This document shows, in pieces, positions 1-12,300 of a stretch of DNA of 45,389 bases; the stretch's first letter is position 1, and each line of letters starts with the position of its first letter. Below the pieces are notes generated by a model. It searched no databases. It had not been told where the DNA came from and was given only the letters and a program-made list of their open reading frames with translations. The position numbers and the translations under genes were made by a program. This DNA comes from Burkholderia sp. IMCC1007 (GTDB taxonomy: Bacteria > Pseudomonadota > Gammaproteobacteria > Burkholderiales > Burkholderiaceae), in contig NZ_JAPVQY010000064.1 of NCBI RefSeq assembly GCF_027257875.1, positions 1 through 45,389 of the forward strand, written 5' to 3'.

Positions 1-1182
1 GGTAAATTTGAGCGGACCAAGCCGCACGTCAACGTTGGTACGATTGGTCACGTTGACCACGGCAAGACGACGCTGACGGCAGCGATCACGACGGTTCTGA
101 CGAAGAAGTTCGGCGGCGAAGCGAAGGCGTACGACCAGATCGACGCGGCACCGGAAGAAAAGGCGCGCGGCATCACGATCAACACGGCACACGTCGAGTA
201 CGAAACGGCTAACCGCCACTACGCACACGTCGACTGCCCGGGCCACGCTGACTATGTGAAGAACATGATCACGGGCGCAGCGCAGATGGACGGCGCGATC
301 CTGGTTTGCTCGGCAGCAGACGGCCCGATGCCGCAAACGCGCGAGCACATCCTGCTGGCGCGTCAGGTTGGCGTTCCGTACATCATCGTGTTCCTGAACA
401 AGTGCGACATGGTGGACGACGCTGAACTGCTCGAGCTGGTCGAGATGGAAGTTCGCGAACTCCTGTCGAAGTACGACTTCCCGGGCGACGACACGCCGAT
501 CGTGAAGGGTTCGGCCAAGCTGGCGCTGGAAGGCGACACGGGCGAGCTGGGCGAAGTGGCGATCATGAGCCTGGCAGACGCACTGGACACGTACATCCCG
601 ACGCCGGAGCGTGCAGTTGACGGCGCGTTCCTGATGCCGGTGGAAGACGTGTTCTCGATCTCGGGCCGTGGTACGGTGGTGACGGGTCGTGTCGAGCGCG
701 GCGTCGTGAAGGTCGGCGAGGAAATCGAAATCGTCGGTATCAAGCCGACGGTGAAGACGACCTGCACGGGCGTTGAAATGTTCCGCAAGCTGCTGGACCA
801 AGGTCAGGCAGGCGACAACGTCGGTATCCTGCTGCGCGGCACGAAGCGTGAAGACGTGGAGCGTGGCCAGGTTCTGGCGAAGCCGGGTTCGATCACGCCG
901 CACACGCACTTCACGGCTGAAGTGTACGTGCTGAGCAAGGACGAAGGCGGCCGTCACACGCCGTTCTTCAACAACTACCGTCCGCAGTTCTACTTCCGTA
1001 CGACGGACGTGACGGGCTCGATCGAGCTGCCGAAGGACAAGGAAATGGTGATGCCGGGCGACAACGTGTCGATCACGGTGAAGCTGATCGCGCCGATCGC
1101 GATGGAAGAAGGTCTGCGCTTCGCCATCCGCGAAGGCGGCCGTACCGTCGGCGCCGGCGTCGTCGCCAAGATCATCGAGTAA
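1..1182 (+). CDS. tuf: Elongation factor Tu, copy 1 (5' truncated by window edge)
   Basis: EF-Tu is the GTPase that delivers aminoacyl-tRNA to the ribosomal A site. The reading frame is open from base 1; comparison with the complete copy at 19185 shows that only the first three codons (Met-Ala-Lys) lie outside the window. The P-loop GHVDHGKT, the DCPGH switch II motif and NKCD for guanine recognition are all visible, followed by beta-barrel domains 2 and 3. The coding sequence appears identical to the second tuf, and the two diverge right after the stop codon. It precedes tRNA-Trp and secE, a common arrangement in beta- and gammaproteobacteria. Its own promoter is outside the window. Confidence 0.98.
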   Translation, partial: GKFERTKPHVNVGTIGHVDHGKTTLTAAITTVLTKKFGGEAKAYDQIDAAPEEKARGITINTAHVEYETANRHYAHVDCPGHADYVKNMITGAAQMDGAILVCSAADGPMPQTREHILLARQVGVPYIIVFLNKCDMVDDAELLELVEMEVRELLSKYDFPGDDTPIVKGSAKLALEGDTGELGEVAIMSLADALDTYIPTPERAVDGAFLMPVEDVFSISGRGTVVTGRVERGVVKVGEEIEIVGIKPTVKTTCTGVEMFRKLLDQGQAGDNVGILLRGTKREDVERGQVLAKPGSITPHTHFTAEVYVLSKDEGGRHTPFFNNYRPQFYFRTTDVTGSIELPKDKEMVMPGDNVSITVKLIAPIAMEEGLRFAIREGGRTVGAGVVAKIIE

Positions 1183-1207
1183 GCCAGTTATTCGTTGATC
1201 GACAGTT

Positions 1208-1233
1208 TTGGGGCTGGCAGCAGCCAGTCCCAA
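1208..1233 (+). promoter_or_regulatory. Stem-loop between tuf and tRNA-Trp
   Basis: An 11-bp stem (TTGGGGCTGGC paired with GCCAGTCCCAA, one G-T wobble) closes an AGCA loop eight bases before the tRNA. No T-run follows, so it does not look like an intrinsic terminator. A role in processing a tuf-tRNA cotranscript is an inference. Confidence 0.45.
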
Positions 1234-1241
1234 CATGGTTT

Positions 1242-1317
1242 AGGGGTATAGCTCAACTGGCAGAGCGTCGGTCTCCAAAACCGAAGGTTGGGGGTTCGAT
1301 TCCCTCTGCCCCTGCCA
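1242..1317 (+). tRNA. trpT: tRNA-Trp (CCA anticodon)
   Basis: The 76-base sequence folds as a cloverleaf. The acceptor stem pairs AGGGGTA with TGCCCCT, with an encoded GCCA 3' end. The anticodon loop is CTCCAAA, placing anticodon CCA at 1275-1277, and the T arm carries the GTTCGAT signature. It lies between tuf and secE, the usual position of tRNA-Trp in this cluster, and is probably cut from a tuf transcript. Confidence 0.96.
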
Positions 1318-1323
1318 AAAATC

Positions 1324-1351
1324 GCCACGTGCCACACGTGGCATTTGTTTT
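1324..1351 (+). terminator. Terminator-like hairpin between tRNA-Trp and secE
   Basis: A perfect 8-bp stem (GCCACGTG with CACGTGGC, loop CCA) is followed directly by ATTTGTTTT. This fits an intrinsic terminator or partial attenuator for the tuf-tRNA transcript. It ends only 8 bases before the secE start codon, so the secE ribosome-binding site lies just past the U-tract. Confidence 0.55.
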
Positions 1352-1359
1352 AAGGTGTT

Positions 1360-1740
1360 ATGGCGAATCCATCCGTCGAAACTGTAAATACCTCCGGCGA
1401 TAAGCTGATGCTGGCCCTGGGCGTATTGCTGGTCTTGGCCGGATTCGTGGGCTTCTTCTGGCTGGCCAACCAGCAGTGGTATGTCCGCGGTGCCGCGTTG
1501 GCGGTAGGTATCATCGCCGGCGTGGCCGTCGGGCTGATGTCCGCACCTGGCAAGAGCCTCATCGCGTTTGCCAAGGATTCGTACAAGGAAGTCCGCAAGG
1601 TCGTTTGGCCCACCCGCAAGGAAGCAACGCAAACCACACTCGTCGTGTTCGGTTTCGTGCTCGTGATGGCGATTTTCCTCTGGTTGAGTGACAAATCGAT
1701 CGAATGGGTGATTTTCTCGGCGATTCTGGGTTGGAAATGA
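1360..1740 (+). CDS. secE: Preprotein translocase subunit SecE
   Basis: SecE is the small essential subunit that clamps SecY in the inner-membrane protein-export channel. The 126-residue product has the three-helix proteobacterial form: hydrophobic segments near residues 16-35, 43-61 and 92-110. The conserved amphipathic stretch FAKDSYKEVRKVVWPTRKE precedes the last membrane helix. AAGGTG lies just ahead of the ATG. nusG starts one base after its stop, so the two are translationally coupled. Its partner gene secY is about 29 kb away in the spc operon. Confidence 0.96.
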   Translation: MANPSVETVNTSGDKLMLALGVLLVLAGFVGFFWLANQQWYVRGAALAVGIIAGVAVGLMSAPGKSLIAFAKDSYKEVRKVVWPTRKEATQTTLVVFGFVLVMAIFLWLSDKSIEWVIFSAILGWK

Positions 1741-1741
1741 T

Positions 1742-2299
1742 ATGAGCGATACTCCGGCATCCCCGAGCGGAAAGCGTTGGTACGTCGTGCACGCCTACTC
1801 CGGCATGGAGAAGAGCGTGCAACGTGCGCTTCAGGAGCGCATCGAACGTGCTGGCATGCAGGACAAATTCGGTCAGATCCTGGTCCCGACCGAAGAAGTG
1901 GTCGAAGTAAAAGGCGGTCACAAGGCTGTGACCGAGCGTCGTTTCTTCCCCGGCTACGTGCTGGTCGAAATGGAAATGACGGACGAAACGTGGCACCTCG
2001 TGAAGAACACGGCAAAGGTCACCGGTTTCGTCGGCGGCGCACGTAACCGCCCGACTCCGATTTCCCCGAAGGAAGTCGAAAAGATCATGTCGCAGATGCA
2101 GGAAGGCGTTGAGAAGCCGCGCCCGAAGACCCTGTTCGAGGTTGGCGAGATGGTGCGTGTCAAGGAAGGCCCGTTCACGGACTTCAACGGCACGGTCGAA
2201 GAAGTCAACTACGAAAAATCGCGCGTGCGTGTGTCGGTCACCATCTTTGGCCGCTCCACCCCGGTCGAACTCGAGTTCGGTCAGGTCGAAAAAGTTTGA
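1742..2299 (+). CDS. nusG: Transcription termination/antitermination protein NusG
   Basis: NusG binds elongating RNA polymerase through its N-terminal domain, suppresses pausing, and couples to Rho or ribosomal protein S10 through its C-terminal KOW domain. The 185-residue product begins KRWYVVHAYSGMEKSVQ, typical of the NGN domain. The KOW segment GEMVRVKEGPFTDFNGTVEE lies near residues 130-150. Length is close to the family norm of about 180. It starts one base after the secE stop; a strong hairpin lies immediately downstream. Confidence 0.97.
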   Translation: MSDTPASPSGKRWYVVHAYSGMEKSVQRALQERIERAGMQDKFGQILVPTEEVVEVKGGHKAVTERRFFPGYVLVEMEMTDETWHLVKNTAKVTGFVGGARNRPTPISPKEVEKIMSQMQEGVEKPRPKTLFEVGEMVRVKEGPFTDFNGTVEEVNYEKSRVRVSVTIFGRSTPVELEFGQVEKV

Positions 2300-2308
2300 T
2301 CCCGATTC

Positions 2309-2332
2309 GGTGGGCAGCCTCGGCTGCCCACC
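2309..2332 (+). promoter_or_regulatory. Strong hairpin downstream of nusG
   Basis: A perfect 10-bp stem (GGTGGGCAGC with GCTGCCCACC, loop CTCG) begins nine bases after the nusG stop. It is followed by TTCGCG rather than a T-run. It may stabilise the nusG mRNA 3' end or act as a weak attenuator before rplK; it is not a canonical terminator. Confidence 0.45.
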
Positions 2333-2406
2333 TTCGCGCTTACGGTCCGCGTCATGGCCGTTGAGGAGCGTCAGTAGCCAACGGCGAACGCGCGTTATCA
2401 CTCACC

Positions 2407-2432
2407 GAACGCCGTCTGGCGTTCCAACGAGG
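2407..2432 (+). promoter_or_regulatory. rplK leader hairpin and ribosome-binding site
   Basis: A 7-bp hairpin (GAACGCC / GGCGTTC, loop GTCT) ends four bases before the GAGG Shine-Dalgarno of rplK. In enterobacteria L1 represses the L11 operon by binding this part of the leader. Whether this hairpin mimics the L1 rRNA site was not established. Confidence 0.35.
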
Positions 2433-2439
2433 TTTTCAA

Positions 2440-2871
2440 ATGGCAAAGAAGATTGTCGGCTTTATCAAGCTGCAGATCCCTGCAGGTAAAGCCAACCCGT
2501 CGCCGCCGGTCGGTCCGGCACTGGGCCAGCGCGGCCTGAACATCATGGAGTTCTGCAAGGCGTTCAACGCGCAGACCCAAGGCATGGAGCCGGGTCTGCC
2601 GGTGCCGGTGGTCATCACGGCATTCGCTGACAAGAGCTTCACGTTCGTGATGAAGACGCCGCCGGCGACCGTCCTGATCAAGAAGGCGGCGAAGGTGGAC
2701 AAGGGCTCGAGCAAGCCGCACACCGACAAGGTCGGTTCGATCACGCGCGCTCAAGCCGAAGAAATCGCGAAGACCAAGATGCCGGACCTTACGGCAGCTG
2801 ATCTGGACGCAGCCGTTCGCACCATCGCTGGTAGCGCACGCTCGATGGGCATCACTGTGGAGGGCGTGTAA
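2440..2871 (+). CDS. rplK: 50S ribosomal protein L11
   Basis: L11 binds the GTPase-associated region of 23S rRNA, where translation factors act and where stringent RelA activation is sensed. The 143-residue product has the family length. The N-terminal domain carries the proline-rich [11 protein letters not shown] segment, the region contacted by thiopeptide antibiotics. The C-terminal part (about residues 75-143) is the rRNA-binding domain. GAGG precedes the ATG. The stop codon abuts the rplA start with no gap. Confidence 0.98.
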
Positions 2872-3570
2872 ATGGCTAAGATCTCCAAGCGCCGTCAGGC
2901 ATTTGCTGCCAAGGTCGACCGTCAGAAGCTGTACGCGATCGAAGACGCACTGGCACTCGTGAAGGAATGCGCGAGCGCGAAGTTCAACGAGTCGATCGAC
3001 GTCGCAGTTCAGCTCGGCATCGATGCAAAGAAGTCGGACCAGGTCGTTCGTGGTTCGGTCGTTCTGCCGGCAGGTACGGGCAAGTCGGTTCGCGTTGCTG
3101 TGTTCGCGCAAGGCGAAAAGGCCGAGCAAGCTCGTGCAGCAGGCGCGGAAATCGTCGGTATGGAAGACCTGGCTGAGCAGATCAAGGCTGGCCAGATGGA
3201 CTTCGACATCGTGATCGCTTCGCCGGACACGATGCGTATCGTCGGTACGCTCGGCCAGATCCTCGGCCCGCGCGGCCTGATGCCGAACCCGAAGGTCGGT
3301 ACGGTCACGCCGGACGTCGCAACCGCCGTCAAGAACGCGAAGGCTGGTCAGGTGCAATTCCGTGTCGACAAGGCCGGTATCATCCACGCGACCATCGGCC
3401 GTGCATCGTTCGAATCGACCGCGCTGCGTTCGAACCTGTCGGCGCTGATCGAAGCGCTGCAGAAGGCGAAGCCGGCAACGAGCAAGGGCGTGTACCTGCG
3501 CAAGATCGCACTGTCGAGCACGATGGGCGTTGGCGTGCGTGTCGACCAGGCTACGCTGGCAGCACAGTAA
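2872..3570 (+). CDS. rplA: 50S ribosomal protein L1
   Basis: L1 forms the mobile stalk at the ribosomal E site and helps release deacylated tRNA; in related bacteria it also represses translation of its own operon. The 232-residue product carries the signature GPRGLMPNPKVGTVT near residues 125-140. The Shine-Dalgarno GGAGGG lies inside the end of rplK, seven bases from the ATG, so the two genes are tightly coupled. Length matches the family (about 230). Confidence 0.98.
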   Translation: MAKISKRRQAFAAKVDRQKLYAIEDALALVKECASAKFNESIDVAVQLGIDAKKSDQVVRGSVVLPAGTGKSVRVAVFAQGEKAEQARAAGAEIVGMEDLAEQIKAGQMDFDIVIASPDTMRIVGTLGQILGPRGLMPNPKVGTVTPDVATAVKNAKAGQVQFRVDKAGIIHATIGRASFESTALRSNLSALIEALQKAKPATSKGVYLRKIALSSTMGVGVRVDQATLAAQ

Positions 3571-3878
3571 GCAAGTATTCGGGCCGTTTCGTTCGCGAAG
3601 CGGCCTACATGGGCTTTGGGCGGTTGTTCGTGCAGTGGGGCGGGCAACCGGTTATCAAAGACCGTTGGTGGGACGCAGCAGGCAGGCGATTCCTTAATTC
3701 AAGCCAACGCAGATGGCGAACCCGAAAAAGTTTTGCAGTGGTGAAGCCGCAGGTCGTGAAGCAATTCATGGCGTGAGGTGGAAATACTCCTAACGAGGTC
3801 GGACGCCGTTGTTGAACGAGGTACGTGAGGTTTCGGCCATGCCGGCCGCGCCGAACGTATCGTTTCTGGAGGCTAACC
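3571..3878 (+). promoter_or_regulatory. rplJ leader (L10-type leader region)
   Basis: These 308 bases contain no supportable gene. The left end holds a 10-bp hairpin at 3582-3605 (GGCCGTTTCG / CGAAGCGGCC, loop TTCG) without a T-run. The rest is a long leader ending in the TGGAGG Shine-Dalgarno of rplJ. Long structured leaders here are known in proteobacteria as the L10 leader, where the L10-L12 complex represses rplJL translation. The assignment rests on position and length; a covariance-model match was not run. Confidence 0.5.
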
Positions 3879-4376
3879 GTGCCGCTTAATAGAGAAGACA
3901 AGCAAGCCGTCGTCGCTGAGGTTTCCGCGCAAGTCGCGAAGGCCCAGACCGTTGTGCTGGCTGAGTATCGTGGAATTGCGGTTGGCGATCTGACCAAGCT
4001 GCGCGCGAAAGCGCGTGAGCAACAGGTTTACCTGCGCGTGTTGAAGAACACGCTGGCGCGTCGCGCTGTTGAAGGTACGCCCTTTGCTCCGCTGGCAGAG
4101 CAGATGACTGGTCCGCTGATCTACGGCATCTCGGAAGATGCAATTGCTGCTGCTAAGGTCGTCAACGACTTCAGCAAGAGCAATGACAAGTTGGTCATCA
4201 AGGCTGGTTCGTTCGATGGCAAGGTGATGGACAAGGCTGGCGTGCAAGCGCTGGCAAGCATCCCGAGCCGCGAAGAACTGCTCTCGAAGCTGCTGTTCGT
4301 TATGCAATCGCCTGTTTCGGGCTTCGCGCGTGCTCTCGCCGCGCTGGCCGAGAAGAAGCAAGCGGAAGCTGCGTAA
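3879..4376 (+). CDS. rplJ: 50S ribosomal protein L10
   Basis: L10 anchors the L12 dimers of the ribosomal stalk that recruit GTPase factors. The GTG start at 3879 gives 165 residues beginning (M)PLNREDKQAVVAEV, the family length. It is preceded by TGGAGG with ideal spacing; the upstream in-frame ATG at 3825 lies in the structured leader and would add a non-conserved Arg-rich extension. The N-terminal globular domain binds 23S rRNA and the C-terminal helix carries the L12-binding sites. It is cotranscribed with rplL. Confidence 0.96.
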   Translation: MPLNREDKQAVVAEVSAQVAKAQTVVLAEYRGIAVGDLTKLRAKAREQQVYLRVLKNTLARRAVEGTPFAPLAEQMTGPLIYGISEDAIAAAKVVNDFSKSNDKLVIKAGSFDGKVMDKAGVQALASIPSREELLSKLLFVMQSPVSGFARALAALAEKKQAEAA

Positions 4377-4439
4377 GCGAACGTGCATCAGCGTTACTGA
4401 TCGCTGGCTGTATCCGAATTCAATTTAGGAGTATTTCAA

Positions 4440-4814
4440 ATGGCAATCGCAAAAGAAGACATCCTGGCAGCAGTCGAAGGGATGACCGTTCTGGAACTGA
4501 ACGAACTGGTCAAGGCGTTCGAAGAGAAGTTTGGCGTGTCGGCAGCTGCAGTGGCAGTCGCTGGCCCGGCAGGCGGCGGCGCAGCTGCTGCAGCAGAAGA
4601 GAAGACCGAATTCACGGTCGTCCTGGCTGAAGCAGGCAGCAACAAGGTTGCAGTCATCAAGGCAGTTCGCGAACTGACGGGCCTGGGCCTGAAGGAAGCG
4701 AAGGACGTCGTTGACGGCGCACCGAAGGCTGTCAAGGAAGGCGTCGACAAGGCTGCTGCTGAAGAAGCCAAGAAGAAGCTGGAAGACGCAGGCGCGAAGG
4801 TCGAAGTCAAGTAA
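4440..4814 (+). CDS. rplL: 50S ribosomal protein L7/L12
   Basis: L7/L12 is the multicopy acidic stalk protein that contacts EF-Tu and EF-G. The 124-residue product has the N-terminal dimerisation domain, then an Ala/Gly-rich hinge near residues 35-55, and the compact C-terminal factor-binding domain with GLGLKEAKDVVDGAPK. AGGAGT precedes the ATG. The next gene, rpoB, is 376 bases away behind an attenuator-like hairpin, consistent with the need for more L12 than polymerase. Confidence 0.98.
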   Translation: MAIAKEDILAAVEGMTVLELNELVKAFEEKFGVSAAAVAVAGPAGGGAAAAAEEKTEFTVVLAEAGSNKVAVIKAVRELTGLGLKEAKDVVDGAPKAVKEGVDKAAAEEAKKKLEDAGAKVEVK

Positions 4815-5190
4815 GTTTCGACGCGCTGTGCGAAGGCTGGCGGTATTTTCACCGCCGGCCTTTTTGTGCTTTGTGGGGACGTTATTCTGGCACTCATTCG
4901 GGAGCCCGAATAATCGGCCCCAGAGGCCAAAGAAAACCGCCAAATCGTTGTCAGTGTCGCGATTGGCGCTTCTCTTTGTCTTCTGAAGCGACTGCAGAAG
5001 GCAAGTTTGGTCGGGTAGCGGGCAACACAGGCATCCGCTGCCGTCAGCCAGCGGTTGGTAGCGGCCAACCACCAAGCTTCTCGGCTCGTTCAAGCCATCG
5101 GGCGGCCATCGGGTCTCAGTCGGTGAACACTCGGGTTTGAAACGTCCAGGTATCCCGCCTCGACAGCACCCGCCGTGATTCGGAGATCGT
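4815..5190 (+). promoter_or_regulatory. rplL-rpoB intergenic region
   Basis: These 376 bases hold no gene I can support. They start with the terminator-like hairpin at 4835-4865, then carry small inverted repeats: ATTCGGG/CCCGAAT at 4896-4911, CCGCTG/CAGCGG at 5035-5054 and GGTTGG/CCAACC at 5053-5070. The last two share bases 5053-5054 and cannot form fully together. A CGGAGA ribosome-binding site precedes rpoB. No convincing sigma-70 promoter was seen. Confidence 0.45.
4835..4865 (+). terminator. Attenuator/terminator between rplL and rpoB
   Basis: A 10-bp GC-rich stem (GGCTGGCGGT with ACCGCCGGCC, one wobble) and a 6-base loop are followed by TTTTTG. This is the form of an intrinsic terminator. 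Since rpoB has no obvious promoter of its own, it probably acts as a partial terminator, as known between rplL and rpoB in E. coli. Confidence 0.75.
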
Positions 5191-9297
<4,107 letters not shown>

Positions 9298-9318
9298 TCG
9301 GACTACGGAGAGAAGGCA

Positions 9319-12300
9319 ATGAAAGCTCTGCTCGATCTATTCAAGCAAGTCCAACAGGAAGAAGTTTTCGACGCGATCAAGATCGGTCTGGCCTCGCCGG
9401 ACAAGATCCGTTCGTGGTCCTTCGGTGAAGTGAAGAAGCCGGAGACCATCAACTACCGTACGTTCAAGCCGGAACGCGATGGTCTGTTCTGCGCGAAGAT
9501 CTTCGGGCCGATCAAGGACTACGAGTGCCTGTGCGGCAAGTACAAGCGCCTGAAGCACCGCGGCGTGATCTGCGAGAAGTGCGGCGTCGAAGTGACGCTG
9601 GCGAAGGTGCGTCGCGAACGCATGGGCCACATCGAGCTGGCCTCGCCGGTCGCGCACATCTGGTTCCTGAAGTCGCTGCCGTCGCGTCTGGGCATGGTGC
9701 TCGACATGACGCTGCGCGACATCGAACGCGTGCTGTACTTCGAAGCGTACGTGGTGATCGAACCGGGCATGACGCCGCTGAAGGCGCGGCAGATCATGAC
9801 CGAAGAGGATTACTACAACAAGGTCGAGGAATACGGCGACGAATTCCGTGCCGAAATGGGCGCGGAAGGCGTGCGTGAACTGCTGCGCGCGATCAACATC
9901 GACGAGCAGGTCGAGACGCTGCGCACCGAGCTGAAGAACACCGGCTCGGAAGCGAAGATCAAGAAGTACGCGAAGCGCCTGAAGGTCCTCGAGGCATTCC
10001 AGCGCTCGGGCATCAAGCCCGAGTGGATGATCCTCGAAGTGCTGCCGGTGCTGCCGCCGGAACTGCGTCCGCTCGTGCCGCTGGATGGCGGCCGTTTCGC
10101 GACGTCGGACCTGAACGACCTGTATCGCCGCGTGATCAACCGTAACAACCGGTTGAAGCGTCTGCTCGAGCTGAAGGCGCCTGAAATCATCGTCCGCAAC
10201 GAAAAGCGGATGCTGCAGGAAGCCGTCGACTCGCTGCTCGACAACGGTCGTCGCGGCAAGGCGATGACGGGCGCGAACAAGCGTCCGCTGAAGTCGCTCG
10301 CCGACATGATCAAGGGCAAGGGCGGTCGTTTCCGTCAGAACCTGCTGGGCAAGCGCGTCGACTACTCGGGCCGTTCGGTCATCGTGGTCGGCCCGACGCT
10401 GAAGCTGCACCAGTGCGGTCTGCCGAAGCTGATGGCGCTCGAGCTGTTCAAGCCGTTCATCTTCAACAAGCTGGAAGTGATGGGCGTCGCGACGACCATC
10501 AAGGCCGCGAAGAAGGAAGTCGAGAACCAGACGCCGGTGGTGTGGGACATCCTCGAAGAGGTGATCCGCGAACACCCGGTGATGCTGAACCGTGCGCCGA
10601 CGCTGCACCGTCTCGGTATCCAGGCGTTCGAGCCGGTGCTGATCGAAGGCAAGGCAATTCAGCTGCACCCGCTCGTCTGCGCGGCGTTCAACGCCGACTT
10701 CGACGGTGACCAGATGGCCGTTCACGTGCCGCTGTCGCTCGAAGCGCAGATGGAAGCGCGTACGCTGATGCTGGCGTCGAACAACGTGCTGTTCCCGGCC
10801 AACGGCGATCCGTCGATCGTGCCGTCGCAGGATATCGTGCTGGGTCTGTACTACGCGACCCGCGAAGCGATCAACGGCAAGGGCGAAGGCCTGTCGTTCA
10901 CGGGCGTGTCGGAAGTGATCCGCGCGTACGAGAACAAGGAAGTCGAGCTGGCCTCGCGCGTCAACGTGCGGATCACCGAAATGGTCCGCAATGAAGACAC
11001 GTCGGAAGGCGCGCCGGAATTCGTGCCGAAGATCTCGCTGTACGCGACGACCGTCGGTCGCGCGATCCTGTCGGAGATCCTGCCGCACGGCCTGCCGTTC
11101 TCGGTGCTGAACAAGCCGCTGAAGAAGAAGGAAATCTCGCGCCTGATCAACACGGCGTTCCGCAAGTGCGGTCTGCGTGCGACGGTGGTGTTCGCCGACC
11201 AGCTGATGCAGTCGGGTTTCCGTCTCGCGACGCGCGCCGGCATCTCGATCTGCGTGGACGACATGCTCGTGCCGCCGCAGAAGGAAACGATCGTCGGCGA
11301 CGCCGCGAAGAAGGTGAAGGAGTACGACCGCCAGTACATGTCGGGTCTCGTCACCGCGCAGGAACGCTACAACAACGTGGTCGACATCTGGTCGGCGACG
11401 TCGGAAGCGGTCGGCAAGGCGATGATGGAGCAGCTGTCGACGGAGCCGGTGACGGACCGCGACGGCAACGAGACGCGCCAGGAGTCGTTCAACTCGATCT
11501 ACATGATGGCCGACTCGGGCGCCCGGGGTTCGGCGGTTCAGATTCGTCAGCTGGCCGGTATGCGTGGCCTGATGGCGAAGCCGGACGGCTCGATTATCGA
11601 GACGCCGATTACCGCGAACTTCCGCGAAGGCCTGAACGTGTTGCAGTACTTCATCTCGACCCATGGTGCACGTAAGGGTCTGGCTGATACGGCACTGAAG
11701 ACCGCGAACTCGGGTTACCTGACGCGTCGTCTGGTTGACGTCACGCAGGATCTGGTCGTGGTGGAAGACGATTGCGGCACGTCGAACGGCGTGGCGATGA
11801 AGGCACTCGTCGAAGGCGGTGAAGTCGTCGAAGCGCTGCGCGACCGTATCCTCGGCCGCGTCGCGGTCGCGGACGTCGTGAACCCGGAAACGCAGGAAAC
11901 GCTGTACGAATCGGGCACGCTGCTCGACGAAACGGCGGTCGAGGAAATCGAACGCCTCGGCATCGACGAAGTGCGCGTGCGCACGCCGCTGACCTGCGAA
12001 ACGCGTTACGGTCTGTGCGCGGCCTGCTATGGCCGTGACCTCGGCCGCGGCTCGCTCGTGAACGTCGGCGAAGCAGTCGGCGTGATCGCGGCACAGTCGA
12101 TCGGTGAGCCGGGCACGCAGCTGACGATGCGTACGTTCCACATCGGTGGTGCGGCATCGCGTGCGGCAGTGGCGTCGTCGGTCGAAGCGAAGAGCAACGG
12201 TATCGTGCGTTTCACGGCGACGATGCGTTACGTCACCAACGCGAAGGGCGAGCAGATCGTCATTTCGCGTTCGGGCGAGGCGCTGATCACCGACGATATC

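Noticed and set aside
3582..3605. Hairpin after rplA considered as a terminator
   Set aside because: It is strong but followed by TACATGGG with no T-run, so it was kept only as part of the rplJ leader.
3825..3878. ATG-initiated extension upstream of rplJ
   Set aside because: It lies in the leader, adds a basic non-conserved peptide, and ignores the well-placed TGGAGG before the GTG at 3879.
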